DNA of 64,000 nucleotides from Cryptomeria japonica (Eukaryota; Streptophyta; Pinopsida; Cupressales; Cupressaceae): contig NC_081408.1 of assembly GCF_030272615.1 (NCBI RefSeq), positions 202,906,191-202,970,190 on the forward strand, written 5' to 3'. The position numbers and the translations under genes were made by a program. Below, in pieces: positions 1-11,258 of the stretch (the stretch's first letter is position 1; each line of letters opens with the position of its first letter). A model generated the notes under the pieces. It ran no database searches, had not been told where the DNA came from, and was given only the letters and a program-made list of their open reading frames with translations.

Positions 1-1101
1 GAAGTTAAAAAATTGAATGAATCCAATGCCAACCTGAGAAGGGAACTAGAAGGACTAACTATCAGAATGTGTCAAGAGCTTGAGAACCAAAGGAAAGCTA
101 AAGATCTGGTAAAAGACAAAGATCATGAAATCTCTTAGCTGAAGCAAGAAATCAGTGCCCTTACCGCTCATCTCCAAGAGAGTAAAGTAGAAAAAGAAGA
201 AATGCAAGGTGAACTAAACATGGCTATTTCTAAGAATACAACCTTGAAGGAACCAAATGCTTCTATTTCCAAAGAACTTACTAAGACAAAGGAGATACTT
301 GCCAAATTCAATCAGAGTATTGCTAAGCTAGAGCAAAAGCTTGAATCAGCAAAACTGGTAAAGAATACCACTGGACTCGGTTTCTCCAGTTATGAGGAAG
401 GTGAGACCTCTAGAACAAAATATGTAGCATCAAAGAAGAAACTAGCATCAAAGGATAAAGGTAAAAAAAAAATTAAACCTATTTTCTTTAATTGTCTCAA
501 GGAAGGACATACTGCTAATGTGTGTAGAAATAAGGCCTACAATAATTTTTCTTATTTTCTAAACAATAAGCCTAGATCCAATAGATTCAATGGAAACTAT
601 TATGCATGAAATAAGTTTGGGCATAGAGAATTTGAATGCAGGTCTATTTTGCACAACACTGGGAGATACCCTCCAAGGAGTCAAGGAGTTATCTTGAAAC
701 CCATTGTGAACTGAAATCCAAACCAGTATAATGCCTATGACCATCAGTCAGGTGGTGGTGGCTATCAAGTGGCAATTGGTTGGAGAGCAACCTATTTGAT
801 CTATCATGGTAGCGGTCACATTGTTGCAACATGCAGAAGGAAGAATAGTAGTATGAACAATGGACCATGGAGAACACCTGGAATTATATGCGACCATTGC
901 AACAAACCGGGACAGACTGCCAGAACCTGCAGAATGAGAAAGACCCTATCGGATAATATACCAATCACTCTAGAAGGGAAGATTGATGTTGAAACTGTTC
1001 AAGTGGGAATGAATAAAATATGGAAAAGGAAACCTGAAGAAGTATCACAAGATGAACCAGTTTCTGCACCTAGTGTGGAAGTCTCTGAACTGGCAAACTG
1101 A
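1..1101 (+). pseudogene. gag: El-3 gag, C-terminal part: coiled coil and four decayed zinc knuckles
   Basis: This is the C-terminal part of a retrotransposon Gag, the structural protein that packages element RNA. The first ~120 codons are Glu/Lys/Leu-rich with coiled-coil spacing, broken by a TAG at about 136. Four CCHC-type knuckles follow, all damaged. The first (about 490-530) has Phe in place of the first Cys (NCLKEGHTANVC). The second (about 600-640) has a TGA where the second Cys belongs. The third (about 800-835) has lost both leading Cys residues. The fourth (about 889-930, CDHCNKPGQTARTC) has Gln for His. The frame ends at a TGA after Ser-Glu-Leu-Ala-Asn, and no pol follows. The layout matches the El-7 gag, which also has a coiled coil followed by several knuckles. 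The N-terminus lies outside the window. Confidence 0.8.
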
Positions 1102-1561
1102 GCTTCAGAAAAGCTTAGGGGGAGAATATCAGTGAAATATTTGAACCCCCAGTTTATATCGATAAAGACCTTAACTAGTATACGTTACTTTTCAATCGAT
1201 AGAAGATTTTAAAGTGGTAAAAGGCAAAAAGAAGGGTTTGTACCCTAGCGGTGGAGCATTTATTACGGTAGGTGAAAGATCATTTAAAAGGGATTTTTGA
1301 CGCTATTTTCACTTATCTATTTTTGAGCAAAGAATTTTCAAATGTAGAGCGATAAAGAGCAATTCATCAAGCGATTCAAAGTAAATTCAAAATATTGCAG
1401 AAGAATCCAAAGATATTTTTCAATCAATTAGGTGAAGAACACCAAAGCAGTAATCCAACAACCGAAGTGGTGTGTTGTGAATGACATTGCAAAACTCTAA
1501 ATTTCAAAGTGTGAATGTATTTCTCAAAATTTTTGTCTATCATTTAATCATAGCTTCTGCA
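1102..1561 (+). other. El-3 spacer between gag and ORF2
   Basis: About 460 bases without a convincing reading frame. Just after the gag stop lies a purine run AGGGGGAG (1117-1124), like the tracts that precede 3' LTRs in this window, but no LTR follows it. The rest is AT-rich and may be the untranslated leader of ORF2. No pol remnant was seen. Confidence 0.6.
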
Positions 1562-2286
1562 TCACACTCCAATTCTAGTGCACCTATAGACTCAGCGAAT
1601 TTCATTCAAAACAAGATGAAATACAATGCCCTATCCTAGATACCTGCTGGAGTTATAGTTGAGGAAGATATTTCAGCTATATTGATTGCAAATTGGAAGA
1701 CCTAGGATCCCTAGTGATCCATTCCCAGCTAGGTCTATTCTATGAGGATGAAAAGAAAATCAAACCAAAATATAGCATCCTAGAGAGGAAGAAACTACAT
1801 GATGCAGTTTATTTTCTTTAATAGTTCATGAAAGACCACATCCCCGTCATCTTGAGCAGAGTACACGGTGATTAAATGTACCTTGAGTGGATGCATGATA
1901 TCACACCAAAAGCAATTCATGTTGTCACCAGTTTCTATAACAATTGTGAGGTGCCAGCTTTAAGGAAGGTCATCAAGGCTAAAATGACCAAGCTCACCGG
2001 TTCTCTAAGTGTCCAACGGGGAATGACTATCAACCCCATCAAAGATGACTTGGTTAAGTATGCTTGCATGGTGATCAGCTACTAGGTGTTTTATACTAGC
2101 AAAATAAACTTTGTCCCCGCTGCTACAGTGAATGTCGCCTACAGAATGATTCAGGAAGATGCCTCATTTGATTTATGTACCTATTTTCAGAAGAAACTAC
2201 TATTGAACCTGAAGTCCATTAAATAGGATAATTCTTTAAGGTTTAGGTTTGGACAACTTTTGGTCAGTCTATTTTCCTGGAGTAGG
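1562..2286 (+). pseudogene. El-3 ORF2, N-terminal part, function unknown
   Basis: First preserved part of the second El-3 reading frame. It opens near 1562, shifts frame near 1705, then stays in one frame to the El-4 insertion at 2286, with stops near 1820 (two), 1873, 2083 and 2224. The best open stretch is 1876-2085 (starting MYLEWMHDITPKAIHV). Further on it reads through segments such as KINFVPAATVNVAYRM and LRFRFGQLLVSLFSW. I recognise no catalytic motif, zinc knuckle, signal peptide or membrane segment and do not know the family. Removing El-4 and one target copy continues the frame directly into 11264. It may be a captured host sequence or an accessory retrotransposon protein; the sequence alone does not decide. 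Confidence 0.6.
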
Positions 2287-4447
2287 TGATACTTAGGGAG
2301 CTTGCTAGGAAAGTACTCACAAAGATAATTTGCTCAAAAGATTCAATTCATTAGCCAAAGACTTGTAGAGTCTACTGTGTGAGACTACTCAATTTTTCTT
2401 GTTGTTGTAATGTGAAGTACTCCATGGTTTACTTGCCTAATAAACTCCCTTTTTGGTGATGATTCTCACGGATGCACAGATCTACTCAAAATGCTTATTC
2501 CTTCTAACTACACTTTCTCATGCTTGGCTCTTGGGGCCTTCAACCTTAGGTTTCAAAATGTACTAGGGGTCTTCCACATGGAAATGCAGGGGCAATAAGG
2601 TATTGTTCACCTTTGAATGCTCATAATCTTGTTTGAGGTCTATAACCCTTAATTTGCTCAAATTCATTAATAAGGCTCAACTACCCACAGATGAGGCTAC
2701 ACACTATCTAGGAGTTCCAAGTACAGTTGTTGGGTTGCTTGAATTTCTCTAAATATGTTACATAAGTCTTCAAGTTTCATTTTTCCATCGGATTCATGCA
2801 TTTTACAAAAACTGTCATATTTGTGTGTTATGCAATAGGGCTACTAGCCCATGGAGGCCTAATAGGCTCCTTTTTCCTCACCTAGCTCAATGATGGGCAT
2901 TTCCACCACAAAACTTGTTTAGAATGATGTCTTAGGGGTGCATACTCAAATATTTTAAAGGTTAGGTCCACTGTTAGTGCAGATTAATGACTATTCACTT
3001 TTTGTGGCATATTTGGAGGGTTTGGTAGGGTCTAGACCAAGTAATTTGGGAAGTCTCTCTAACACCACTCTTCAAGCCTCCTCAATGGCTTAGGACCTTT
3101 TCCCCTTCATAGGGAACCTTCCTCTATTTTTTCCTTGCAATCAAAATGTCAAACACTTGGCAAGCAAGTGGGAAAATAGTAAACTACCCTGTCACTGTCC
3201 TTTTTCTGCCTTTTACCAGTCAGCAACATTTGCACTTTGGGACCTGCAAGAATAAAGAGTTTGGAAGTGTGAAAGTACCTCAATGAGGTCTTAAAATATA
3301 CAACACACCTCCTATTACATTTCCTTCAAGATTCAAGGCTTGGATTATGCTCTTCAAGCATTCCATGGGTATTTTACCATATACAGTTCATGAAAACAGT
3401 GAACTGATTGTTTGATTACAAGGTGAGAAGGATTTAAGAAAGAACAAGCTAAACTAGCCATCCAGGAAGAATACTCAATCCATTTGTCCAAAATTTTTAG
3501 GCCCTTCTCACATTCATTTGCTCACTCAAAATACTTTTGAGTGTAAGCCTTGAGTTTTGTACAAGCTACTAGCCAAATGACAAACACTTTCCTAGTATTC
3601 ACTCAATTGCATATTCCAAACACTTTCCTACAACAAAAAGAAAGATATGTACATTATATAAACATGGATCAACTTGGAAGAATCCATTGGAGGGATCCCA
3701 GACCTGGATGAACCAAGTTGATGTATTTTACAACTCAAAACCCCTGGCAGGGTAGCAAGTTCCCAATTTACAAATATTTTTGTACAAACACCTTGCAAAT
3801 GAAAAACCAATGAAACATTTAAATTGAAAGATTTATTACATCAGAATCTCAACTTCCAAGAAGGTACAGTATGGATTTGTATAGCTACAGTACGGACTGC
3901 TCTTCAAAAAGAATGAAAAACAGTTAGAAAAGCCAAAAAACTTGATTTCTATGAAGTTTCACTTGTAAGTACAATCACCAACCCTTTCCAAGGAAAATGG
4001 AGGCCTTATATAGTTTCTCCAATTGGTTTTTAATCCCTAGTATGGACATGAAGCTTCAATAACTTCATTTTGCAAGAAAATGACAATTTTGACAACTTTC
4101 CAATCCAAATGACAACTTTTCTTGCTCACAAAGGCATTTTTGACAACCTAGCCTTATCAACTTGAGTAAACAACTTAGAAATTATTAAAAACAATAAAAA
4201 ACCATTTTTCAATGCTCTTGAAGACATTAAGAGACCTTTTTGGTAATTTTTCACATTTTTGCCAAAAATTGTCAACTCAAGGCCTAACAGGCAAAAGTTG
4301 ATCTCTAGAGGCTAAAATGAGATCAAAACCACTAAACATGACCCAAAACAACCTAAAACAAGAAAATAAACCTAACACAAAACTTTAGAAACATAAAAGC
4401 ATTAAATACCCAAAAATGAGAGTTTTACTCAACTAGGTGCTCCTGCA
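2287..4447 (-). repeat. El-4 3' LTR
   Basis: Direct repeat of 9116-11258, about 2161 bp. It begins TGATAC on the plus strand and ends TGCA, which is TGCAGG...TATCA in element sense. It differs from its partner by many point changes and a 4-bp indel close to the outer end. I could not find a clear polypurine tract just inside it (right of 4447). Confidence 0.9.
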
Positions 4448-4499
4448 CCATACTTACCCAAAAACAAAGAAGTCATGCGACTCCTTGATGCAACAAAGA

Positions 4500-4650
4500 A
4501 GAAGAAATGAAAACTTTATGAAAGTTAGCTTTAGATATCCAAGTGGCCTCTAAGATAGGGTGATCCTTCCACTTGATGAGATGCTCCATATAGGTGTGAT
4601 TCCTTGTCTTTTTGAGAACTTTGGAGTCTAGAACCTATTCAGCTTGGGAA
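4500..4650 (-). pseudogene. El-4 chromodomain
   Basis: Minus-strand translation reads through TYMEHLIKWKDHPILEATWI, the hallmark of a chromodomain (aromatic residues, a WK pair, then EATW). In chromoviruses this domain lies at the integrase C-terminus and is thought to direct integration to particular chromatin. It is separated from the GPY/F region by stops, including one near 4639 and one near 4720. Confidence 0.8.
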
Positions 4651-4755
4651 AAAGAAAGAGAAGGGAGAGTTAGATTAGAAAGGGAGTTGGAAACATTTGA
4701 AACTCTTTGAACCTCCTCAGGTGGCTACCCTTTGAAAGCAATCAGATCTGCAACA

Positions 4756-5990
4756 TTAAAAATGGGGGGGCAAAGAAACATTAGTAGGCAAATCAACTTT
4801 ATAAGCATTAGACCCATACTTAGCCAAGATCTTGCAAGGGCCTATCCTCCTCATCTGAAGCTTGCTTGGAACTCCCTTTTGTAGCCTTGCCTTATTCAAA
4901 TGAACCATCACATAATCACCTATGGAAAACTGAACATCTCTCTTTGTAGCATCCACTCTTGCCTTGACTTTTTGAGAGGTGTCTTGGAGAGCTTATCTCA
5001 CTTGCTCATGAACCTCCTTCATGGAGTGAGCCATGTCATCTGTTGTCCCACTCCTATGCTACAAATTAGTGATATACCTCAACTCCATTATACCCCTTGG
5101 ATGCATACTATAAACAAATTAAAATGGACTTTTACCTATAGATTAGTTAATGCTATCATTATAGGCATATTCTGCTTGATGAATGAGCTGATCCCAACTT
5201 TGCCCATAGTCCTTTGTCAAGCACCTAAGCATGTTTCCAAGAGACCTATTCACAACTTCTATTTGGCCATCAGTTTGTGGATGATAAGATGAACCAAAAG
5301 AGAGATTAGTACCCAATCTCTTCCATAATGTTTTCCAGAAATGACCAAGAAACTTAACATCCCTATCTAAAACAATGCTAGTAGGCAAACCATGAATTCT
5401 AACAACTTATTTGAAAAACAAATAGGCAATATGACTTGCATCATATGTTGTCTTGCAAGGAATGAATTGAGCCATCTTTCTGAATCTATCAACTACTACA
5501 AAGATGCTATCAAATCTTGCTTGATTCCTAGGTAATCCTACTACAAAATCCATGCTAATGCAATCCCAAGGCCTATGTGGAATGGGAAGAGGCTGATATA
5601 AACTAGCATTAGAGGAATTACATTTGGCTTTCTGACATACCAAGCACTGCTCAACATACCTCCTAATGTCTCACTGCATTTTAGGCAAATCATAGAACCT
5701 TTGAACCTACTCTAAGGTCTTATTAAGACCGAAACGTCTACTTAAGCACCCATTGTGCTTCTCTTGAATGAGGTTCTCTCTCATAGAACCCTTTGGAACA
5801 CACAACTGTCCACCCCTGAATAACAAACCATCCTGCAATGTGAAATCAGCAAATGCACCATGGAATTTATTCTCAAAATCTTTACAAACTTTATAAGCTT
5901 CAGCAAAATCATTATTAGTAGGATACATGTCTTTGAAACTATCAATACCCATGCTCTGAACTTGAATCTCATGAATAGTTAATAACCTTC
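4756..5990 (-). pseudogene. int: El-4 integrase
   Basis: Integrase inserts the DNA copy into the genome. Reading leftward, the HHCC finger comes first: its CLVC pair (about 5640) is intact, but the second His region reads SRRFG, so the finger looks damaged. The DDE core follows, with Asp in SMDFVVGLP, Asp in LDRDVKF and Glu in TDGQIEVVNRSL, so all three catalytic residues are present. The GPY/F region (4756-4956, RRIGPCKILAKYGSNAYKVD) follows. In-frame stops occur near 5704, 5650, 5404, 5140 and 4753, without an obvious frame change. At least one (near 5704) fits CAG turning into TAG. Confidence 0.9.
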
Positions 5991-6018
5991 TACTTAAAGC
6001 ATCTGGTACTTTATTCAA

Positions 6019-7389
6019 TTGACCCTTCTTATGCTTAAGAGTAAAAGTGTAAGCTTGTAAGTATTCTACCCATTTAACATGCCTATGATTCAGTTTATCT
6101 TATGAGTTCAAGAAACTGAGTGCCTGATTATCTGTGTATACAACAAACTCTTTAGGAAGAAGAAAGTGTCTCCATTTCCTAAGTGCTTATACTAATGCAT
6201 AAATTTCTAAATCATAGGATGAGTACTTTTTCTTTGCATCATTCAATTTCTCACTAAAGAATGCAACTGGTCTATTTTCTTGACTTAAAACAGCTCCTAC
6301 TGCAATATTACTAGCATCACATTCAATAGTAAAAAGCTTATCAAAACTAGGTAAAAGGAGCACTAGTTGAATAGCTACTTTAGTTTTTAGTAATTCAAAC
6401 CCCTTATTGGCTATACTTGTCCATTGAAACTTTACATTTACACCCCCTTTTATGGTGTCCAACATTGGAGCACAAATCCCACTAAATCCCCTGATGAATT
6501 TCCTATAAAACTGTGCCAAACCATGGAAGCTTCTGATATCACTGGCTCTCTTAGGACTTGGCCAACTGGTTATTGCTGCCACTTTTGAGTGATCCATTTT
6601 TAGATTGCCTCCTGATACAACAAAACCAAGATAGACCAATTCTTGCTTCATAAAATCACATTTATCAAGATTAATGGTTAGTTGTTCATCAAATAACTAT
6701 TTCAATACATTAGCTAAATGTTGTAAGTGTTCTTCCTTAGTCTTGCTGAGAATAAGAATATCATCTAAATACACTACAACAATTTTGCCAATTAAATCAT
6801 GTAAAACTTCATTCATGAGCCTCATGAATGTGCTAGGAGCATTAGAGAGTCCAAAAGGCATGACTAGCCACTCATAGAGTCCCTCATTTGTTTTGAACGT
6901 TGTCTTCCACTCATCCCCCTCTTTGATTCTTATCTGATGGTAGCCACTCTTCAAATCAATCTTACTGAAATACTATGCACCCCCCAAACAATCTATCAAA
7001 TCCTCTATCCTGGGTATGGGAAATCTGTATCTGATGGTGATCTTGTTTATGGCTCTAGAATCCATACAAAGTCTCCATGTTCCACCCTTCTTAGGTGCCA
7101 ACACTATAGGTACATCACAAGGAGTAATGCTTTTCCTAATCAGCCCTTGGTCTAAGAGTTCTTGTATTTGTCTTGCTACCTCTTTGTTTTGGTCAGGGGT
7201 CATCTTGTAGGCTGCCTTATTGGGAAAAGAGGCTCTAGGTATGAAGTCAATTTGATGGCTAATGGCTCTAGGAGGTGGTAAGGCTACAGGTGTACCATCA
7301 CTGATTATTTGTTTGAATTTTTCAAGGATTTCGTGCACCTCATATGGTATCTCAACTTTCTTTTCTACCTTTTCTTCCTTAGGCTTCAC
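6019..7389 (-). pseudogene. pol: El-4 reverse transcriptase and RNase H
   Basis: The reverse transcriptase starts at 7389 with the usual linker (EILEKFKQIISDGTPVALPP). Fingers and palm follow with [22 protein letters not shown] and [16 protein letters not shown], and the catalytic YLDD ([10 protein letters not shown], near 6770) is intact. The thumb and connection ([23 protein letters not shown]) lead into RNase H, whose first catalytic region is [17 protein letters not shown] with [10 protein letters not shown] after it (to 6187). The RNase H end (HKKGQLNKVPDALSRR) runs to about 6000. Stops near 6970, 6694 and 6184 interrupt an otherwise single frame and fit glutamine codons changed to TAG or TAA. 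Confidence 0.93.
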
Positions 7390-7419
7390 TATGAGTGCAA
7401 ATCCTGCTCCCTCACCCTT

Positions 7420-7870
7420 TTCTAGTGTTTTATGAACTCTTTCTCATTCACTAACAAGATGTTAGTTACTTTGCTGCTTCTCTCTCCTTCTTCAATGAGG
7501 GATTGAATTTGATAGCTTATTCCATCTTTCTGAAAAGAATAGGCATTTCTTTCCCCATCATGTTGTGCTTTTCGGTCAAACTCCCATGGTCTACCCAACA
7601 GTAGGTGGCAAGCATCCCTAAGAAGGATGTCACATAAGATCCTATCTACATATCCCCCAATGTGGAAATCTACCCAGGCTTGCTCATTTACCAGCACATG
7701 TTGTCCCTTATTCAACTAGGTGACTTTGTATGGCTCCTTGTGTTGTATCCTAGGTAGTTTCAATTTGCTTACTGCTTCTTCTGATATGATGTTATCTATG
7801 GATCTTGAATCTATGATCACCTTACACACCTTTCTCATGATTTTGCACTTAATCCTGAACAATGCTCTTC
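7420..7870 (-). pseudogene. pro: El-4 aspartic protease
   Basis: A retropepsin-like domain that would cut the polyprotein. The active-site region near 7805 reads IDSRSIDNI, where the family has DSG, so Gly has become Arg and activity would be lost. The downstream part is well kept: CHLLLGRPWEFDRKAQHDGE (7422-7715), typical of plant gypsy proteases. It is in a different frame from reverse transcriptase, so at least one frameshift separates them. Confidence 0.8.
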
Positions 7871-7989
7871 TCTATGAGGCCTCTATACTATGTGGCTTCT
7901 TCATTAACACTCTCTTGATCATCAAACTTTCACCATCTTCTGAAACTAGGTGGTTCAATGCTAAATTTCTGGTACTACATCCATCTTCC

Positions 7990-8910
7990 TGAACATAATT
8001 TACCCTCTTTTCACCTCCATAGGATAAACTAGGCTTCTCTGCACATCTATAGGCAAAGTGGCCTAAATTTTGGCAGTTGTAGCATTTCATGGTTGAGAAG
8101 TAGGACCCTCTCCCTGGTCCATTAGATCTACCCCTACTCGGGCTACTTGATCTCCTACCCCTATAGTTGGGTTTGCTCTAAGAATCCCCACTTTGCTCAA
8201 TAAGCTTAGACTCTCCCTAGGACCATTGATCTATGTTTCTTCCCTGAAAAACTACCTCTATGGCCTCTACCATCTCTTCCCCTACCTCTTCCTCTATTGT
8301 TTTGTTCTTGCTTTCTCCTACCTTTATCTTCCACCTTAAGTACTAATTGATAGCACTTGTGCACGGTTTATGGGCACAAAAAGCTCATCTCTTCTTGGAT
8401 ATTCCATCTTAACCCATTCAAATACCTGGCCACTTTGATACTCTCATCCTCTACTACTCTGGATCTCATGCATAGTTTCTAAAACTCTTCATTGTAGCTA
8501 TTGACATTTGGGTCTTTTTGTCTCAAGTTTTGTCTTTTCTTGTGAAGTTGTATCTCATAGTCTTCAGGAAGGTATGTCTCTTTGATTTTGGCTACCATTT
8601 CTTTCCAGGTGGCTAGTGGTTGCTTACCTACTTTCACCCTTTCCTCTTGGATAAATTTCCACCATGTTAAGGTTGCTCCTCTCAGCCTTGATTTTTCCAC
8701 CTTGACATTTTTTTCTTCAGTCACTCCATCACACTCATAATGGTCTTCTAACCCTTCAATCCACTCTATTAGAGCATCTGGATCCATCTTCCCACTGAAA
8801 AGAGCCACTCCTTCTAGGGTCTTACCACTCATAGCTCTCAAGGCTTTCAAGAATGGTTCTTGCTCAATGATAGGGTCGGGCTTGGGGACTTCATCCTCTA
8901 TTGCCATCAT
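7990..8910 (-). pseudogene. gag: El-4 gag with zinc knuckle
   Basis: Gag forms the particle and binds the RNA. The ATG at 8910 opens a capsid-type region (ATLTWWKFIQEERVKVGKQP, then ETYLPEDYEIQLHKKRQNLR), the standard retrotransposon gag fold. A TAG at about 8476 interrupts it. An Arg/Gly-rich stretch follows, then an intact zinc knuckle near 8070-8090 (CYNCQNLGHFAYRC, CX2CX4HX4C). The knuckle is in another frame from the capsid part. The plus strand between gag and the PBS (8911-9100) shows no other feature. Confidence 0.9.
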
Positions 8911-9100
8911 TTTAACCTGATCTCCAACCTTATCCTAGACTTCTTCAGTTTTGACTACTACTTCAGCTAGTTTCATTGCTAGTTGGTCTAATCTCTCTCT
9001 AAGTGCCCTATTTTCCTCTTCTTGGTCCTCAACCTTCTTAGCCAGTTTTGCATTGGTCACCATGTCTACCTAATGTGTCTTTCTCCTGAATCTTTTGTTG

Positions 9101-9113
9101 GCTCTGATACCAC
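9101..9113 (-). promoter_or_regulatory. El-4 primer-binding site
   Basis: Plus-strand GCTCTGATACCA, which in element sense is TGGTATCAGAGC, the plant initiator-Met tRNA site. It sits two to three bases from the 5' LTR. Confidence 0.9.
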
Positions 9114-9115
9114 TA

Positions 9116-11258
9116 TGATAGAGAGTTTGCTAGGAAAGTACTCACAAAGATAATTTGCTCAAAAGATTTAATCATTAGCCAAAGGCTTGTAGAGTCTATT
9201 GTGTATGACTACTCAATCTATCTTCTTGTTGTAATGCCAAGTACTCCATGGCTTTCTTGCCGAATAAACTCCCTTTTTGGTGATGATTCTCGCCCATGCA
9301 CAGATCTACTCAAAATGCTTTTTTCTTCTAACTACACTTTCTCATGCTTGGCTCTTGGGGCCTTCAACCTTAGGTTTCAAAATGTACTAGGGTTCTTCCA
9401 CATGGAAATGCAGGGGTAGTAAGGTATTGTTCACCTTTGAATGCTCATAATCTTGTTTGAGGTCTATAACCCTTAATTTGCTCAAATTCATTAATAAGGC
9501 TCAACTACCCCCAAATTAGGCTGCACACTATCTATGAGTTCCAAGTACACTTGTTGGATTGCTTTAATTTCTCTCAATATGTTTCATAGGTCTTCAAGTT
9601 TCATTTTTCCATCGGGTTCATGCATTTTACAAAAATTGTCATATTTGTGTGTTGTGTAATAGGGCTACTAGCCCGTGGAGGCCTAGCAGGCTCCCTTTTC
9701 CTCACCTAGCCCAATTATGGGCATTTCCACCACAAAAATTGTTTGGATTGATGTCTTAGGGGTGCACACTAAAACATTTTAAAGGTTTAGTCCATTGTTA
9801 GTGTAGATTTAGGACTGTCCACCTTTTGTGGCATATTTGGAGGGTTTGGTAGGGTCTGCAACAAGTAATTTGGGAAATCTCTCTAACACCACTCTTCAAG
9901 CCTCCTCAATGGCTTAGGACCTCTTTCCCTTCACAAGGAACCTTGCTCTATTTTTTCCCTGCAATCAAAATATCAAACACTTGGCAAGCAAGTGGGAAAA
10001 CAGTAAACTGCCCTGTCACTGTCCTTTTTCTACCTTTTACTAGTCAACAACATTTGCACTTTGGGACCTACAAGAATGAATAGTTTGGAAGTGGGCAAGT
10101 ACCTCAATGAGGTCTTAAAACATACAACACACCTCCTATTACATTGACTTCAAGATTCAAGGCTTGGATTATGCTCTTCAAGCATTCCATGGGCATTTTG
10201 CCATATACAATTCATGGAAACAATGAACTCACTATTTGATTACAAGATGAGAAGGATTTAAGAAAGAACAAGATAAACTAGCCATCCAATAAGAATACTC
10301 AATGCCTTTGGCCAAAATTTCTAGGCCCTTGTCACATTCATTTGCTCACTCAAAATACTTTTGAGTGTAAGCCTTGAGTTTTGTACAAGCTACTAGCCAA
10401 ATGAACAACACTTGCCTAGTATTCACTCAATTGCATATTCCAAACACTTTTCTTGCACAAAAAGAAAGGTAATTACATTATATAAACATGGATCAACTTG
10501 GAAGAATCCATTGGAGGGATCCCAGACCTGGATCAACCAAGTTGATGCATTTTACAACTCAAAACCCCTGGCAGGCCAGCAGGTTCCCTGTTTACAAATA
10601 TTTTTTTACAAACATCTTGCAAATGAAAAACCAATGAAACAATTACATATAAATCTTTATTACATCAACATCTAAACTTCCAAGAAGGTACAATATGGAT
10701 TTGTATAGCTATAGCTCGGACTGCTCTTCAAAAGGAAAGAAAAACAGTCATAAAAGCCAAAAAACTTGATTTCTATGAAGTTTCACTTGTAAGTACAATC
10801 ACCAACCCTTTCCAAGAAAAAGGGAGGCCTTATATAGTTTCTCAAGTTGGTTTTTAAGCCCTAGTATGGACATGAAGCTTCAATAACTTTATTTTGCAAG
10901 AAAATGACAATTTTGACAACTTTCCAATCCAAATGACAACTTTTCTTGCTCACAAAGGCATTTTTGACAACCTAGCCTTATCAACTTATACATGCTTAAA
11001 AACACTAAAAAAACATGTTTTAATGCTCTTGAAGACATTAAGAGACCTTTTTAGCAGTTTTTCACATTTTTGCCAAAAATTGTCAACTCAAGGCCTAAAA
11101 GGCAAAACTTGATCTCTAGAGCCCAAAATGAGATCAAACCCACTAAACATGAACCAAAACAAGCTAAAACAACAAAATAAACCTAACACAAAACTTTACA
11201 AACATAAAAGCATTAAATACCCAAAAATGGGAGTTTTACTCAACTAGGTGCTCTTGCA
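9116..11258 (-). repeat. El-4 5' LTR
   Basis: Direct repeat of 2287-4447, about 2143 bp, next to the primer-binding site, which makes it the 5' LTR of the minus-strand element. The plus strand begins TGATAGAGAG and ends TTGCA. No coding sequence is evident in it. Confidence 0.9.

Larger units (their letters stand above)
2287..11258 (-). mobile_element. El-4: Ty3/gypsy chromovirus inserted in El-3 ORF2
   Basis: A full-length minus-strand LTR element with two LTRs of about 2.15 kb and a 4.7-kb internal region. It reads right to left: primer-binding site, gag, protease, reverse transcriptase, RNase H, integrase, chromodomain. The domain order with integrase last and the chromodomain at the C-terminus define a Ty3/gypsy chromovirus; I do not assign the clade. 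Flanks are gtagg (2282-2286) and ctagt (11259-11263), only three of five alike. Treating them as an eroded 5-bp target duplication puts El-3 ORF2 back in frame. From reverse transcriptase onward the pol frame has stops but no obvious frameshift. Confidence 0.92.

Noticed and set aside
1117-1124. AGGGGGAG after El-3 gag as evidence of a lost LTR or element end
   Set aside because: No LTR start (TGTTGG) follows and ORF2 continues in the same element; similar purine runs occur elsewhere in 3' regions here.
9101-9113. tRNA-Met-like sequence as a tRNA gene
   Set aside because: Only the 3' complement of about 12 bases is present, at the LTR junction, which is a primer-binding site; no cloverleaf surrounds it.
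9201-9419. 72-codon frame in the El-4 5' LTR as a gene
   Set aside because: The matching stretch in the 3' LTR (about 2400-2600) is broken, and the frame lies in repeat sequence without a known domain.
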